Positions 16,101 through 27,049 of a DNA stretch of 64,000 bases are shown one piece after another (position 1 is the first letter of the stretch; every line of letters begins with the position of its first letter). Source of the stretch: Synergistaceae bacterium (GTDB taxonomy: Bacteria > Synergistota > Synergistia > Synergistales > Synergistaceae); NCBI GenBank assembly GCA_031289775.1, contig JAITOY010000018.1, positions 1 through 64,000 on the forward strand. Direction: 5' to 3'. Under the pieces are notes generated by a model. That model had not been told where the DNA came from. It saw nothing but the letters and a program-made list of their open reading frames with translations, and did not search any database. The position numbers were made by a program, and so were the translations under genes.

Positions 16101-18338
16101 TCATCCCGGTTCTTTGACGCGGGCGAGCGTCTCGGACGCGGCGGCAAAGTCAAAATCCTCGATCTGGGCGATCAATGTCTCGGCATCCTCGCCGAGGGGC
16201 AAGAGCGTTTCCTCTATTTCGCCAATCATGTCCAGGCTTTTTGTGTTCCCGGATTTCAGGAGCGGTTCGAGCTTTTCGATAAGCTCCGAGACCTTCCCCA
16301 TGTCCACCGGACGCGAAACTGGCCTTGCGCTTCGCCCTTCTTTTTCGAGCGATCCTATGGCCACAGTCACTGCGTCAAGCTCATCGCGCAGATTTCGCAG
16401 CGTCTCCTGAAAACTTCCGCTGTCAGCGTCCAAAACACCCACTGCCAACAAATTTTCCGCAGAGAGCGCGACCGTTCGAAGCCGCGTCGCGCCGATCAGG
16501 GCGGAAGTGCTTTTAAGCGTGTGCGCTACTCTGTGGGCTGTGGAGATATCTCCGGCGGAGAGTGCCCCAGAAATGCGCTTGAAATCCTCGGCGTGATCCG
16601 TCTTAAAATCGGCCAGCAAGCGGCGATATAGTTCTCTGTCGCCGGTGGAGTTCTTCAGACCAACATGAGCATCGAGCGTCTCGGCGTTGTTTTCGGAGAG
16701 GTCTGTTTTCGTCTGTTTTCCCTCTTGCTTGAGAGATATTTTCTGGGGCGGCAGCCATTTCAGCAGCACATGGTTCAAAGCCCCAGGGTCAATTGGTTTC
16801 GCGATGAAGTCATTCATGCCGGATCTGAGGAATAGCTCTCGCGCCTCCAAAACGACGTTTGCGGAGAGCGCTACGATAGGGACATCGCGAAAGCGTTCGC
16901 CCTGAAACGCGCGAATGCGCTCTGTCGCCTCAATGCCGTCCATCAGAGGCATCATGTGATCCATCAGCACAAGGTCATACGCCTTTTGGCTGGCTCGCTC
17001 CACAGCCTCCAATCCATCGCCGGCCGTATCGGCTTTTATGTTGTGCTTTGCCAGGTAAGCGAGCGCCACCTTGAGGTTTATGGCGTTGTCGTCCACGACA
17101 AGAACCGAGACGTCATAGGCCGTCACAAAAGCTTCTATGACAGCCTGTTTTTCAATGAGCCCCGGGGCGCCTTCATCCAATGGTATGAGAACCGTGAATA
17201 CCGAGCCCTCCCCGTAAACGCTTTCGACGTCGATCTGCCCGCCCATCATATTCACGAGCTTTTGGGTGATGGAGAGGCCCAGGCCTGTACCGAGGATCCC
17301 CCGGTTTTTATCCGCGTCGAGCCGCTCGAAAACGCCGAATATCCGTGAAAAATCCTCTCGTTTTATGCCAATCCCAGTGTCCTTCACGATAAAAGCGATA
17401 TAATCGGATTTATCGCGAACGACAAATTCCACGTCAAATTCGACATAACCCTCCCTCGTGTATTTGATAGCGTTGTTTACGAGGTTCGTGACGACCTGCC
17501 TGACGCGGGTATCGTCGCCGTACAGGACGCAGGGCACGTTTGGGCCGAACGAATGGCGAAACTCGAGATCCTTCCCTTCGGCCATAAAACGGCTCATGGA
17601 GCAAATATTGTCGCACATCTCGAGCAAATTGAAGTGAACCGGGTTCAGCTCCAGTTTTTCCGCCTCTATCTTTGAAAAGTCCAGAATGTCGTTTATGATC
17701 TGCAAAAGCGCCTTCGACATTTTCCTGATATCGTCAAAATAGCTTCTCTGAGTGGCGTCGAGATTGTCCGTGCGCATGAGGTCGCTCATGCCGATGATGG
17801 CGTTCATGGGGGTGCGGATCTCGTGGCTCATGGTGGCGAGAAATTTGCTCTTTGCCTCGGACGCGACTTGTGCGGCTCTGCTCCGCACCTCGAGCTCGCG
17901 ATTGCGCAGGTCAGCCTCTCGGATTACCTGCTCCTTGGCCTCGATCTCGCGCATGTCTCTGGCGTAACCTACGACGCAGTGGCCCTCCTTCCACTGTGTG
18001 CAGACAAACGTCACCTCGACGGGGAAAAGGAGCCCGTGGGCCGTGCGATGCTCCCACTCCGAGGTAAAGCTCCCCTTCTCGTACGCCTCGCGAATACACA
18101 GCCCGGCCTTGTCGCGGCTTTTCATGCCATCCGGCTGGAACTCAGGCGACAGATCATAAAAGCGCTCCATGTACTCTCGTTTGCTCTTCACGTTGAACAA
18201 GTTGAGCGCCTCCTGATTGCAGTCGAAAATATTGCCGCCCAAGTCCCAGAACGTGCAGGAGAGCGGCATGGCGTCCAGCATGATTCGGGTTCGCTCTATC
18301 GCCTCGGCGCTCAGCGCTTGTGATTCGTCCTCCAACAT
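16101..18338 (-). CDS. Cytoplasmic hybrid sensor histidine kinase (PAS-HisKA-HATPase-REC-HPt)
   Basis: 745 aa phosphorelay protein with no visible membrane segment. Order: PAS-type sensor about residues 20-130; HisKA with phospho-His in [16 protein letters not shown] near 170; HATPase with VRQVVTNLVNNAIKYT, DTGIGIK and GTGLGLSI (about 280-390); receiver domain from VLVVDDNAIN with the acceptor Asp in LVLMDHMMPLMDG near 457 and the conserved Lys in IAKPID; C-terminal HPt with AHTLKSTSALIGA near 603. The phosphoryl output partner is not in the gene. It starts 47 nt downstream of the cyclic-glucan synthase stop on the same strand, so the two are probably co-transcribed. Confidence 0.93.
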   Translation of the reverse strand: MLEDESQALSAEAIERTRIMLDAMPLSCTFWDLGGNIFDCNQEALNLFNVKSKREYMERFYDLSPEFQPDGMKSRDKAGLCIREAYEKGSFTSEWEHRTAHGLLFPVEVTFVCTQWKEGHCVVGYARDMREIEAKEQVIREADLRNRELEVRSRAAQVASEAKSKFLATMSHEIRTPMNAIIGMSDLMRTDNLDATQRSYFDDIRKMSKALLQIINDILDFSKIEAEKLELNPVHFNLLEMCDNICSMSRFMAEGKDLEFRHSFGPNVPCVLYGDDTRVRQVVTNLVNNAIKYTREGYVEFDVEFVVRDKSDYIAFIVKDTGIGIKREDFSRIFGVFERLDADKNRGILGTGLGLSITQKLVNMMGGQIDVESVYGEGSVFTVLIPLDEGAPGLIEKQAVIEAFVTAYDVSVLVVDDNAINLKVALAYLAKHNIKADTAGDGLEAVERASQKAYDLVLMDHMMPLMDGIEATERIRAFQGERFRDVPIVALSANVVLEARELFLRSGMNDFIAKPIDPGALNHVLLKWLPPQKISLKQEGKQTKTDLSENNAETLDAHVGLKNSTGDRELYRRLLADFKTDHAEDFKRISGALSAGDISTAHRVAHTLKSTSALIGATRLRTVALSAENLLAVGVLDADSGSFQETLRNLRDELDAVTVAIGSLEKEGRSARPVSRPVDMGKVSELIEKLEPLLKSGNTKSLDMIGEIEETLLPLGEDAETLIAQIEDFDFAAASETLARVKEPG

Positions 18339-18385
18339 GACTCCCAGTCCCTTCAGCTAGAATGTTCAGAGGCATTATACATTTT

Positions 18386-21300
18386 TCAGGCCTGCGCGGG
18401 AATCCTGATCTCCGCCAGGTGCTCCAGCCCGTCGTTCACGAGCGGGATGGTTTTCCCCGAAGACTCAACGCCGTCCGGCGACTGGATTATATTTATGATG
18501 TATGTCGTCTCGTGGAAACGATATCTGACCGTGATATTCTCCCAATCCTTCGGCAGGCAGGGGGAGACGTGCAGGGAAGACCCTTCGCGGCGTACTCCGA
18601 GCAGCGATTCGAGCATGAGGCGGTACATCCACGACGCCGAGCCGGTGTACCAGCTCCAGCCGCCGCGGCCGACGTGATCCGGCGAGGCGTATACGTCGGC
18701 CGCCATGACATAAGGCTCCGCCTTGTAGATCTCGACCTCCTCGCTCGTGTGGCCATGATTCACGGGGTTGATGATCCTGAAAAGCTCCCAGGCTCTTTTT
18801 TTGTCCCCCAACTTTGCGAAAGCCATCGCGGCCCAAACGGCAGCGTGAGTATATTGGCCGCCATTCTCCCTGACGCCCGGCACGTAGCCTCTTATATAGC
18901 CGGGATTCGGCCCCAGTTCGCCCAACTCGCTTTTATTGTCGAAAGGCGGGTCCAATAGTTGAACCAGTTTCTTGTCGCGCCTCACAAGGCGGGCGTAGAG
19001 CGACTCCATGGCCATGCGCGAGCGGACATCGCCGCCAGCCCCGGATAGGACGGACCAGCTCTGGGCTATCGAGTCGATTTGGCACTCGGAATTTTGCGAC
19101 GAACCAAGTGGCGACCCGTCATCGAAAAACGCCCTCGCGTACCACGCCCCGTCCCATCCGCTTTTCTCCGCGCTTTGGCGAAGCTCCTCCGCTTTGGCGA
19201 TACAGTGTTCCGCGAACGAAACGTCCCCGTACTCTCTTGCGAGAGGGGCGAACCGCGTCAGGAGGTCGAACGTGAAAAACGCCAGCCAGACGCTCTCCCC
19301 CCTTCCAAGCTCGCCGACCTTGTCCATTCCGTCGTTCCAGTCGCCAGAACCCATGAGGGGCAACCCGTGAACGCCGAACCTCAAGCCGTGCAGTATTGCG
19401 CGGACACAGTGCCCGTAGAGGTCTGAAGTCTCGTCCGAGACGGAGGGCAGGTCGTAATACGCGCTTTCGTCGTCCTTCAAGGTTCGTCCGTCTATGAATG
19501 GGACGGATTCCTGAAGCACTGCCATATCCCCTGTCGCAAGAACATAACGGCACGTCGCGAGCGGAAGCCAGAGGAAGTCGTCCGAGCAGCGAGAACGGAC
19601 TCCGCGTCCCGTCGGCGGATGCCACCAATGCTGCACGTCCCCCTCGCGGAATTGCCTCGTCGCGCACAGGAGCAGTTGCTCGCGCAGAAGACCGGGTTGA
19701 GCGTGAATGAGGGACATCGCGTCCTGAAGCTGGTCGCGAAAGCCAAAAGCGCCCCCTGACTGGTAGAAACCGCTTCGCGCCCACAGGCGGCACGAGAGGA
19801 TCTGGTAAGGGAGCCACCCGTTCAGCATCACGTTGAATGACTCGTCCGGCGTTTCGACGCGTACGGCGCCGAGCGTCTCCGACCAATAACGCCAAATTTT
19901 CTCGAGCGCGCTCCGCGCCGCGCTCGTCCCGCAAAAACGCGCGGCGAGCGAGATGGCCGCGTCCCTGTCGAGGCCGACGCCAAGCCTGAAAACGACGTCG
20001 CGCTCCTGGCCGTCTTCCAGCTCGAACGCCGTCTGAATGGCCGCGCAGGGGTCAAGCGCTGTTCCGACTCTCCCGGAAAGGTGAACCCGCCTCATCGCGT
20101 CCGGCGACTCGAGCGTCCCGTTGCGGCCGAGGAATTCGCTCCTGTCGCAGCTCACGGTGGCGCCCATGTCGTCCGTGTCGAAAAACGCGGTTCTGCCGGG
20201 GAATTCTGTGTTGTACGGGTTATGGGCAAAAATAGCGCCGCTCGTGGCGTCCCGTTCGGTGACGACGTACATGCCTGTTTTCGAGCGCAGGTCGCCGAGC
20301 ACCCACTCGACGTAACCCGTTGCCGATATGTTCCTCGTCCGACCCGATTGGTTGATGACCTTGAGAGAGATAAACTTTACGGAGGCGTCCAGCGCCACAT
20401 AAACCTGCATTTCGGAGTGAATTCCCCGCTCTGTGTGCTCAAACACCGTGTAGCCAAAGCCGTGCCTCGTGACGTAAAAGGTCTCCCCGCCGCAGGGCAT
20501 AGGGGCGGGCGACCAGAAATAGCCGCTTTTTTCGTCGCGCAGGTAAAAAGCTTCCCCCTTCGAGTCGTTTATAGGATCGTTGCCCCAGGGGGTGAGGCGG
20601 AACTCGTGAGCGTTCTCGCTCCACGTATAAGCCATGCCGCTCTCCGAGACCACCGTTCCAAAGTTCGGGTTTGCGAGGACATTTACCCACGGCGCCGGCG
20701 TCCGGTGTCCTGAGGCAGTCGTTATCACGTATTCCCGGCCATCCGACGTAAATCCGCCCAGCCCGTTGTAAAAAAGAAGATCCGGACGCGACAGAGGTCT
20801 CTCCTCCCCGATGGCCGAGACTCTCGTGTACGGCTTTGGGTGGCGCGGCACAACGACGTCCCTCGGTCTTCGTCCCGCTATCTGTTCTTCCAGAGTGCCC
20901 CTCGTATCTGAAATCAAAACGCGGGCGACGGTCTGTATGAGGACTCGGTCCTCCTCCGCCATGCGGTCGGCCTGCCTTACGAACACGCCGCCGGAGCGAC
21001 CCATTTCCTCGGATTCGCCGCCCGCCGAGACGAGATCCATTATCTGGTCGTGCAGAACCTGACGGTATCCTCCCTGATCCTCATTCCATATTATGAGGTC
21101 GACGACAAGCCCTTTCAGGCGCCAGTACGCGTGAGCGCGCAATAGCTGGCGCACAAGGTTTATATTGGCCGGATCCTCAATTTGGAGCAACAAGATGGGG
21201 AAATCGCCGGAAATTGAATATCCCCAGAGGCCGGATTGTCCCTTGTTGTTCCTGACGAGAACGCTCGAGTCGGCTCGCCGCAGGGAAGTTGCGTAGATTA

Positions 21301-24300
21301 TGGAACCAGCCAGCGCGTTGTAGAGTTGGGCGTCGGCCTCGGACGCGTTCAACTGGCGCAGCAGAACCTGGCTGTGCGTCCACGCCATGTCGAAGACACG
21401 ATCCGCAAGGGGGCGGTCGTGGTATTTCCCGACCATCTCGAGCGCGGCCTCGCGAGTCTCCGCCACCCCGGTGACAATATCTATCGTCACAGACCCCTCT
21501 ATCTCCATAGATATTCGGCCGCGAACGGCAACAGCGGGGTCGAGAACAGCGCCGTCGCGCCCGGAAAGCGTTTTGTTTTTTTCGTCCATGGCCTCGGGGT
21601 TGACGATGGAGCGACCGCGACCGATGAAACGCGCGCGATCCGTCTCGCAGGTGACATCGCCGACCTCCGCGTCATGCACGACCATCATGTGAAACATCCA
21701 GGGCGACTCCTCTCCCTGGGAGCGCGGACGCCTCGTGCATAAAATCGCGTTTTGGTCGCGAAGTATCTCCGTCTGCACGAAGAGATTACTGAAAACCGGA
21801 TGCAGGTCGTCCGAGGCCGCAGGCGCCAACACCGTCTCGGCGAAGCTCGTAGCCTCCAGCGTGCGGCGCGCGAACGCCCTGTTCGTGACTCGGATCCTGC
21901 GCAGTTCGACGTCGTCCTCGGGCGAAACGACGATCGTGACGTGCGAGTCGTAATCTCGATAACGGCAGTGAAATTCGGCTCGCCCGTTCGAGAACTCCGA
22001 CTTGAAAAACTGTGAGCGCTTCAGCGTCGGTTGGTGCGTCGCGGACCAGAACTCGCTTGTTTTGACGTCACGGAGGTAACAGAACGTGCCCCAGTTGTCG
22101 CAGGTCGCGTCCTCCCGCCAGCGGGTCACGGACAACCCGTTCCATCTGCTGTAGCCGCCTCCGGCGCTCGTGAGCATTACATGGTATCTGCCGTTTGAGA
22201 GAAGCTGCACCTCTGGAGTCAATGTGTCGACTTTTTCGAAAATGCGGGTCGTTGCCGCCTCTTCGGTTTTCCTGAACTCCGGGTATGACGAGAGATGAGC
22301 CGACGGCGCGGACGCCTCAGGAATCCGCTCCTGGAGCAGAAGAAGCGCGGCGTTGAACAGCGGCTCCGCCTTGAATCTCTTCTGCATCGACTGTCCGAGC
22401 ATAAGGTGGTTCAACGCCAAAAGGCTCATGCCCTGATGGTGCGCCATGAAAGAGCGCACGACCGCGTGCGAATGGCCTCGTTGGAGACGCGACGGGGTGT
22501 AGTCGATGGCTTCGTAAAATCCATACATGCCCTCAAACCCCTCTTTCGACAGACGCTCCAGGTTCCGGCACGCCTCCAGCGGGGCGACCGTTAGCGCAAG
22601 CGCCGAGGCGTAAGGGGCGACCACAAAATCCGACGCCAGCCCGCGCGTGAGACCGAGGCCGGGCACGCCAAAAGCGTGGTATTGATAGTCCTGATGCACG
22701 TCGAACATGTTGTAGCCGCACTCGGATATCCCCCAAGGCAGCGAGAGCTTCCTCCCATAGGCGATCTGCCTGTTTACGGTAGCCTTGCAGGTCTCGTCGA
22801 GCAGCGTGTGCTCGAAAGTTGGCATCACGAGAAGCGGCATAAGGTATTCAAACATCGACCCGCTCCACGAGAGCAAAATTTGTTCCCCTCCTGCCGACGC
22901 GAGCCTGCGCCCGAGGGCGAACCAACTCTCCTGAGGCAGCAGCCCCTGAGCTATTCCGACGAAGACAGCCTGCCTGGCCTCTGAGGCGAGAAGGTCGTAG
23001 CAGCTTGGATCCGCCCTCAGCTCCGTGACGTTGTACCCTACCGTGAGCAGACGGCGGGCCTCGTCGTAAAGAAATCCATATTCAATACGAGAAAAATCGC
23101 CGCATCGATTCATGAGCCCGTCGATAATATCGAGCCGTTCCAGGGCGTGCGAGACGCCTTCCTCGATAAGCGGCGCCAGGGCTTCCATCTCCGAGCTCCA
23201 CGACGCGTCGGCATCCGCGCGGTCCCCGAGTTCGCGCAGCGTCGAAATTCTGTCGAGCTCGTCAAGCTCGGAGGCCGGCAGAGAGTCAAGTGACGTCCAT
23301 ATCCACGGCACGAGGCATTTCAGCTCGTCAAGGGCGTCCCCGCACCCTATGACGAATGAGATGATCCAGCGTTCGCGCTCGTCGTCGCACACAAGGGCGC
23401 CGCTCGTCAAGGCCGAACCGGCGTCAGCGAGGCGCTCGAGACAGCGACGCGACTTCGTCAGCGTTTCGGGGGGAGTGCGCGCCAGCGATTTCAAATCCAG
23501 CAAAAGACCCGCGAGGCCCGGTTCTTTTACGTTTTGCGCCTCGTCGCGGAGCGATGCCATTTCGAGGACGTCGTGCAAACTTTCGAAAAGGCGAGATCCT
23601 ATTATTTTGTCGCCGGGCAGATCTCGAAGGCCGGAACGCAGCGTCATCAAATGCCCTGCGAGGTTTCCGCTGTCCACCGTCGACACGTAAAGAGGCGCTA
23701 AGGGCTCGAGTGTCAGCGTGTCATACCAGTTGAAGAAATGGCCTCTGTGGCGCTGGAGGGCGTCCATAGTCTCAAACGTCTTAGCCGTGCGGTCTATGAG
23801 TTTTCCGGCCGAAATGAAACCGAAGTCATACGCGGACAAATTCGCCAGCAGCGAAAGACCCATGTTTGTCGGGCTTGTGCGGTGGGCTATCCTTGCCGAT
23901 GGGTATTCCTGAAAATTATCCGGAGGCAGCCAGTTGTCATCCGGCCCGACGAATGTTTCGAAGAACCCCCACGTTTTTCGGGCGACGTGTTTTAGAAATT
24001 GATTTTGGGCGAGTGAGAGCTTATCCGGTTTTTTGAACACAGGCAGGCTGATCCGCCACGCGATGAACGGAGAGAAGAACCAGAGCGCCAATATGAAGCC
24101 AGACGAGGTAAACGCGGCAGGCGACTTCGCGAAAAGCGCCAAAGCCGTGAGCACCGACGCTGCCGGACCAATCCACATTTTCCGCAAACTTGCGCCAAAA
24201 CCCGAGTTCAGGCCCCTGTTGGCCTCCTCGGACGGGTTCCATTGAAGCAGTTTTTTGTGCGACACAAAAAGCCGCCAAAGGGCTAAAGCGATCTCGCTCA

Positions 24301-27049
24301 GATTGCATAAGGCTTCATAGGGCAGGCAGGAGAGCGAAAAACAGACGCTGGCGCAGATCTGTGGAATTCGCCGGCCCGCAGTGCGGACATGTCCTCCAAA
24401 TGTCTTGTCAGTCGATTTATTCAGCAGGTTAAAAGCGGACGGCGCCAGAGACGGAATGAGTATGACGCCCGTAATTATCGCAGTCCACCATCCCGGGGAC
24501 GCCAGAAGGAGCCATGTGTAGACCAATAAAGACGTCATGGCGGCCGCCGTCAGACTGCGCCTCAAATTGTCGAATATTTTCCAGCGCGACAGCCAGGAAA
24601 GCGGGTTTTTTTGCCTTTTTGACCCAGTCGATCCGGCTGAATCCGCGGCGGGGACGGACGGCAAAACCCAGGCGGCTATCTGCCAGTCCCCGCGGGTCCA
24701 CCTGCGCCGCCTCGCTACATCCGCGTCGTATCGCGACGGGGATTTTTCGTACAGCTGCACGTCGCTGACGAGCCCGCTTCTCGCGTAACAGCCCTCCAAA
24801 AGGTCGTGGCTCAGGATGCGGTTCTCGGGTAAACGCCCGTCAAGTGCCTTCTGAAAGGCGTCCAGAGAATAAATACCCTTTCCTATGAACGACCCCTCTC
24901 CGAACAAATCCTGATAAACGTCGGAAATGGCCCGCGTATATGGGTCGATGCCCATTTCAGTGGACGACATCCGCGAGTAAAGCGAGCGATGCGCGCTCGG
25001 CAGCGTAGTCGCGACGCGAGGCTGCAAAATACCATACCCCTCCGCGACTCGCCCCTCCTTTTCATCGTAGCGGGGTTGGTTGAGAGGGTGCGCCATAGCA
25101 CCGACAAATTGCCGGGCAGAGTCGCGCGCGAGCTGCGTGTCGGCGTCGAGCGTGATGACGTATTTCACGCCTGATAAAACCGATGTCTCGCCGACAACGG
25201 CCGAAAAACATTCGCGGGACTTTTGCCCGCCCCTCAAAAAAGCGTTTAAAGCAGACAATTTCCCGCGTTTGCGCTCGTATCCCATCCATACGCCCTCATG
25301 CGGATTCCAGCTTCTGGAACGGTGAAACAGAAAAAAAGCCGGCGGGTCGTCTCGCGAAGTCCGGTATTTCTCGTTAAGGCCTTCGATTTTCTGGCTGGCG
25401 AACCGCAGAAGCGACTCGTCCTCCGGGACGGATTCCTCGTCCGCGTCGCAAAAATCGGTGAGCAATGAGAAGTGGAGGTTTTTCTCGCGATTGCCGAGAA
25501 ACCGAACCTCGAGCTCCCTGGCCAGCTTCTCTATCGCGCCCTCGTTCGTAAGCATGGCCGGGATTACGACAAGCGTCCGTTGATCCTCCGGTATCCCGTC
25601 TGAAAAATCAAGACGAGGCAGGATGCACGGCGTCACTGACAGCGTCGAGAGCCAGTTTACGAGCGCTATCGCCAAATCGCCGGCGCAGAGAACAAAAAGC
25701 GCCCCGAGCGGTAAAAGCGCCCAACCGGACGTCCCTCCCTCCATAATCTTATCGATGAGGCCATAAGTGAAGAAAACCGTGAGCAGCGCTGTCGCGCCCA
25801 AATATATCGGCAGGGGAAATCCCCGGCAAACCTTGCGCATGGAGTCGCGGAATGTCCTCCTCATTCCGGCCAAAGACTCCAGTTGATCCCGCCCTTTGTC
25901 GATGAGGTAATACCCAATATGAGCTTTTCGATTTTCGCGGCCTCGACTCTCCGCTGCCTCGTTTGCCAGCTTCAGGACGAGGAGGGCGATATCCTCCTCG
26001 GAGCGGGAGCTTTTTTTTGCGATATGTTCCACAACGTGGCGATAGCGGTCGCGCGTCGTAAAATCCATTGACGCGTATACTTCGCTCGGATCCCTGGACA
26101 GGATGCCTTCGACCACGCTCATCTCCTCGACGAACGTCTGCCAGCCTATCGCGTCTACTACGCGGAGGCTCCCTATGCAGTTGCCCATCGAAACCTGGTA
26201 TCCGGCCTGCAACTGGTTTTCGGTGTTTACGGACTGCTCCAGCGTCAGGTTCGACTCTGACAACTGCTGCGAGATCCATGTGATCGGCAGGCCGAGCGTA
26301 GCCCCGAGACCTTTGAGGCGGCGCGTCAGCTCGGCCACGAACGACGTCGTCAGCACCGGCGTGGATCGAACCATATCGGCTATGATTCCGATAAGTTCAT
26401 TCCGTTTTTCGGCGGCCTCCGTGATCATTTTATCAGCCCATTCGCCAGCGCGAATTTTTTCGAGCCTGTTCGCAGTGATAAGCGCGGTGACGCGCCTCAA
26501 ATTTTCGATAAGCGCGAGCCGCAGCATGATGGGTATAGCCCAAAGCTCGCCGAGTTTTAACGAGTTTACGGATTGGTAAGCGCTTACGAAGCTCTTCAGG
26601 CCCTCCATATCCACGCGCCCGTCCCCGTGTAAAATAGCTTCGAGGGCGATGTCGTAAACTCTGGGCAGCCCCGCCGACGACCCGTTCGACAAATTAGGCA
26701 GCTCCCGGCTGTAGCCCTTCGGCAAATGCCGGCGCGCCGTCCGTATCTGTTCCTCGATCACATAAAAGTTATCGAGAAGCCACTCGCCAGCCGGGGTGAC
26801 GCTGCGTTCGGCCTCCACGTCGCCGACTAACGCGCCATGCGCGTCGATCAGCAGGCTTTCGTTCTCCGAAAGCCGCCTGAGAAGCCGCTCCTTCGAGCGG
26901 CCGGTTTTCAGGCGATGCTCCACCGCAAGTATCCTGCCGTGCTCCTCGCGCTGCTCCGCGTTGAACAATCCCAGCCGGAGCGGCAATTCGTCGCCGACAT
27001 GCGGCCGAGACGTGAATATTTTACGGAAAAAATTGCCATACGGCTTCAT
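18386..27049 (-). CDS. ndvB: Cyclic beta-glucan synthase, NdvB/ChvB type
   Basis: 2887 aa giant inner-membrane enzyme that polymerises glucose from UDP-glucose and cyclises it into periplasmic beta-glucan. Domains in order: N-terminal region; membrane helices near residues 405-465; GT84-type glycosyltransferase with DADTQ near 633 and RRRRWTRGDWQ near 785; a further membrane cluster; a glycoamylase-like segment (RTSPTNMGLSLLANL near 1060); two phosphorylase-type beta-sandwich repeats (YSRWNGLSVTRW, then FYNGLGGFTSDG); and a C-terminal GH94 (alpha/alpha)6 domain with GSGDWNDGMD near 2570. The start was set at 27049 (MKPYGNFFRK) because AGGAGGGGG lies 7 nt upstream; the longer frame has no such site. 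Length matches the NdvB family (about 2800-2900 aa). Strict linkage (beta-1,2) is inferred from family. Confidence 0.92.
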   Translation of the reverse strand: MKPYGNFFRKIFTSRPHVGDELPLRLGLFNAEQREEHGRILAVEHRLKTGRSKERLLRRLSENESLLIDAHGALVGDVEAERSVTPAGEWLLDNFYVIEEQIRTARRHLPKGYSRELPNLSNGSSAGLPRVYDIALEAILHGDGRVDMEGLKSFVSAYQSVNSLKLGELWAIPIMLRLALIENLRRVTALITANRLEKIRAGEWADKMITEAAEKRNELIGIIADMVRSTPVLTTSFVAELTRRLKGLGATLGLPITWISQQLSESNLTLEQSVNTENQLQAGYQVSMGNCIGSLRVVDAIGWQTFVEEMSVVEGILSRDPSEVYASMDFTTRDRYRHVVEHIAKKSSRSEEDIALLVLKLANEAAESRGRENRKAHIGYYLIDKGRDQLESLAGMRRTFRDSMRKVCRGFPLPIYLGATALLTVFFTYGLIDKIMEGGTSGWALLPLGALFVLCAGDLAIALVNWLSTLSVTPCILPRLDFSDGIPEDQRTLVVIPAMLTNEGAIEKLARELEVRFLGNREKNLHFSLLTDFCDADEESVPEDESLLRFASQKIEGLNEKYRTSRDDPPAFFLFHRSRSWNPHEGVWMGYERKRGKLSALNAFLRGGQKSRECFSAVVGETSVLSGVKYVITLDADTQLARDSARQFVGAMAHPLNQPRYDEKEGRVAEGYGILQPRVATTLPSAHRSLYSRMSSTEMGIDPYTRAISDVYQDLFGEGSFIGKGIYSLDAFQKALDGRLPENRILSHDLLEGCYARSGLVSDVQLYEKSPSRYDADVARRRRWTRGDWQIAAWVLPSVPAADSAGSTGSKRQKNPLSWLSRWKIFDNLRRSLTAAAMTSLLVYTWLLLASPGWWTAIITGVILIPSLAPSAFNLLNKSTDKTFGGHVRTAGRRIPQICASVCFSLSCLPYEALCNLSEIALALWRLFVSHKKLLQWNPSEEANRGLNSGFGASLRKMWIGPAASVLTALALFAKSPAAFTSSGFILALWFFSPFIAWRISLPVFKKPDKLSLAQNQFLKHVARKTWGFFETFVGPDDNWLPPDNFQEYPSARIAHRTSPTNMGLSLLANLSAYDFGFISAGKLIDRTAKTFETMDALQRHRGHFFNWYDTLTLEPLAPLYVSTVDSGNLAGHLMTLRSGLRDLPGDKIIGSRLFESLHDVLEMASLRDEAQNVKEPGLAGLLLDLKSLARTPPETLTKSRRCLERLADAGSALTSGALVCDDERERWIISFVIGCGDALDELKCLVPWIWTSLDSLPASELDELDRISTLRELGDRADADASWSSEMEALAPLIEEGVSHALERLDIIDGLMNRCGDFSRIEYGFLYDEARRLLTVGYNVTELRADPSCYDLLASEARQAVFVGIAQGLLPQESWFALGRRLASAGGEQILLSWSGSMFEYLMPLLVMPTFEHTLLDETCKATVNRQIAYGRKLSLPWGISECGYNMFDVHQDYQYHAFGVPGLGLTRGLASDFVVAPYASALALTVAPLEACRNLERLSKEGFEGMYGFYEAIDYTPSRLQRGHSHAVVRSFMAHHQGMSLLALNHLMLGQSMQKRFKAEPLFNAALLLLQERIPEASAPSAHLSSYPEFRKTEEAATTRIFEKVDTLTPEVQLLSNGRYHVMLTSAGGGYSRWNGLSVTRWREDATCDNWGTFCYLRDVKTSEFWSATHQPTLKRSQFFKSEFSNGRAEFHCRYRDYDSHVTIVVSPEDDVELRRIRVTNRAFARRTLEATSFAETVLAPAASDDLHPVFSNLFVQTEILRDQNAILCTRRPRSQGEESPWMFHMMVVHDAEVGDVTCETDRARFIGRGRSIVNPEAMDEKNKTLSGRDGAVLDPAVAVRGRISMEIEGSVTIDIVTGVAETREAALEMVGKYHDRPLADRVFDMAWTHSQVLLRQLNASEADAQLYNALAGSIIYATSLRRADSSVLVRNNKGQSGLWGYSISGDFPILLLQIEDPANINLVRQLLRAHAYWRLKGLVVDLIIWNEDQGGYRQVLHDQIMDLVSAGGESEEMGRSGGVFVRQADRMAEEDRVLIQTVARVLISDTRGTLEEQIAGRRPRDVVVPRHPKPYTRVSAIGEERPLSRPDLLFYNGLGGFTSDGREYVITTASGHRTPAPWVNVLANPNFGTVVSESGMAYTWSENAHEFRLTPWGNDPINDSKGEAFYLRDEKSGYFWSPAPMPCGGETFYVTRHGFGYTVFEHTERGIHSEMQVYVALDASVKFISLKVINQSGRTRNISATGYVEWVLGDLRSKTGMYVVTERDATSGAIFAHNPYNTEFPGRTAFFDTDDMGATVSCDRSEFLGRNGTLESPDAMRRVHLSGRVGTALDPCAAIQTAFELEDGQERDVVFRLGVGLDRDAAISLAARFCGTSAARSALEKIWRYWSETLGAVRVETPDESFNVMLNGWLPYQILSCRLWARSGFYQSGGAFGFRDQLQDAMSLIHAQPGLLREQLLLCATRQFREGDVQHWWHPPTGRGVRSRCSDDFLWLPLATCRYVLATGDMAVLQESVPFIDGRTLKDDESAYYDLPSVSDETSDLYGHCVRAILHGLRFGVHGLPLMGSGDWNDGMDKVGELGRGESVWLAFFTFDLLTRFAPLAREYGDVSFAEHCIAKAEELRQSAEKSGWDGAWYARAFFDDGSPLGSSQNSECQIDSIAQSWSVLSGAGGDVRSRMAMESLYARLVRRDKKLVQLLDPPFDNKSELGELGPNPGYIRGYVPGVRENGGQYTHAAVWAAMAFAKLGDKKRAWELFRIINPVNHGHTSEEVEIYKAEPYVMAADVYASPDHVGRGGWSWYTGSASWMYRLMLESLLGVRREGSSLHVSPCLPKDWENITVRYRFHETTYIINIIQSPDGVESSGKTIPLVNDGLEHLAEIRIPAQA

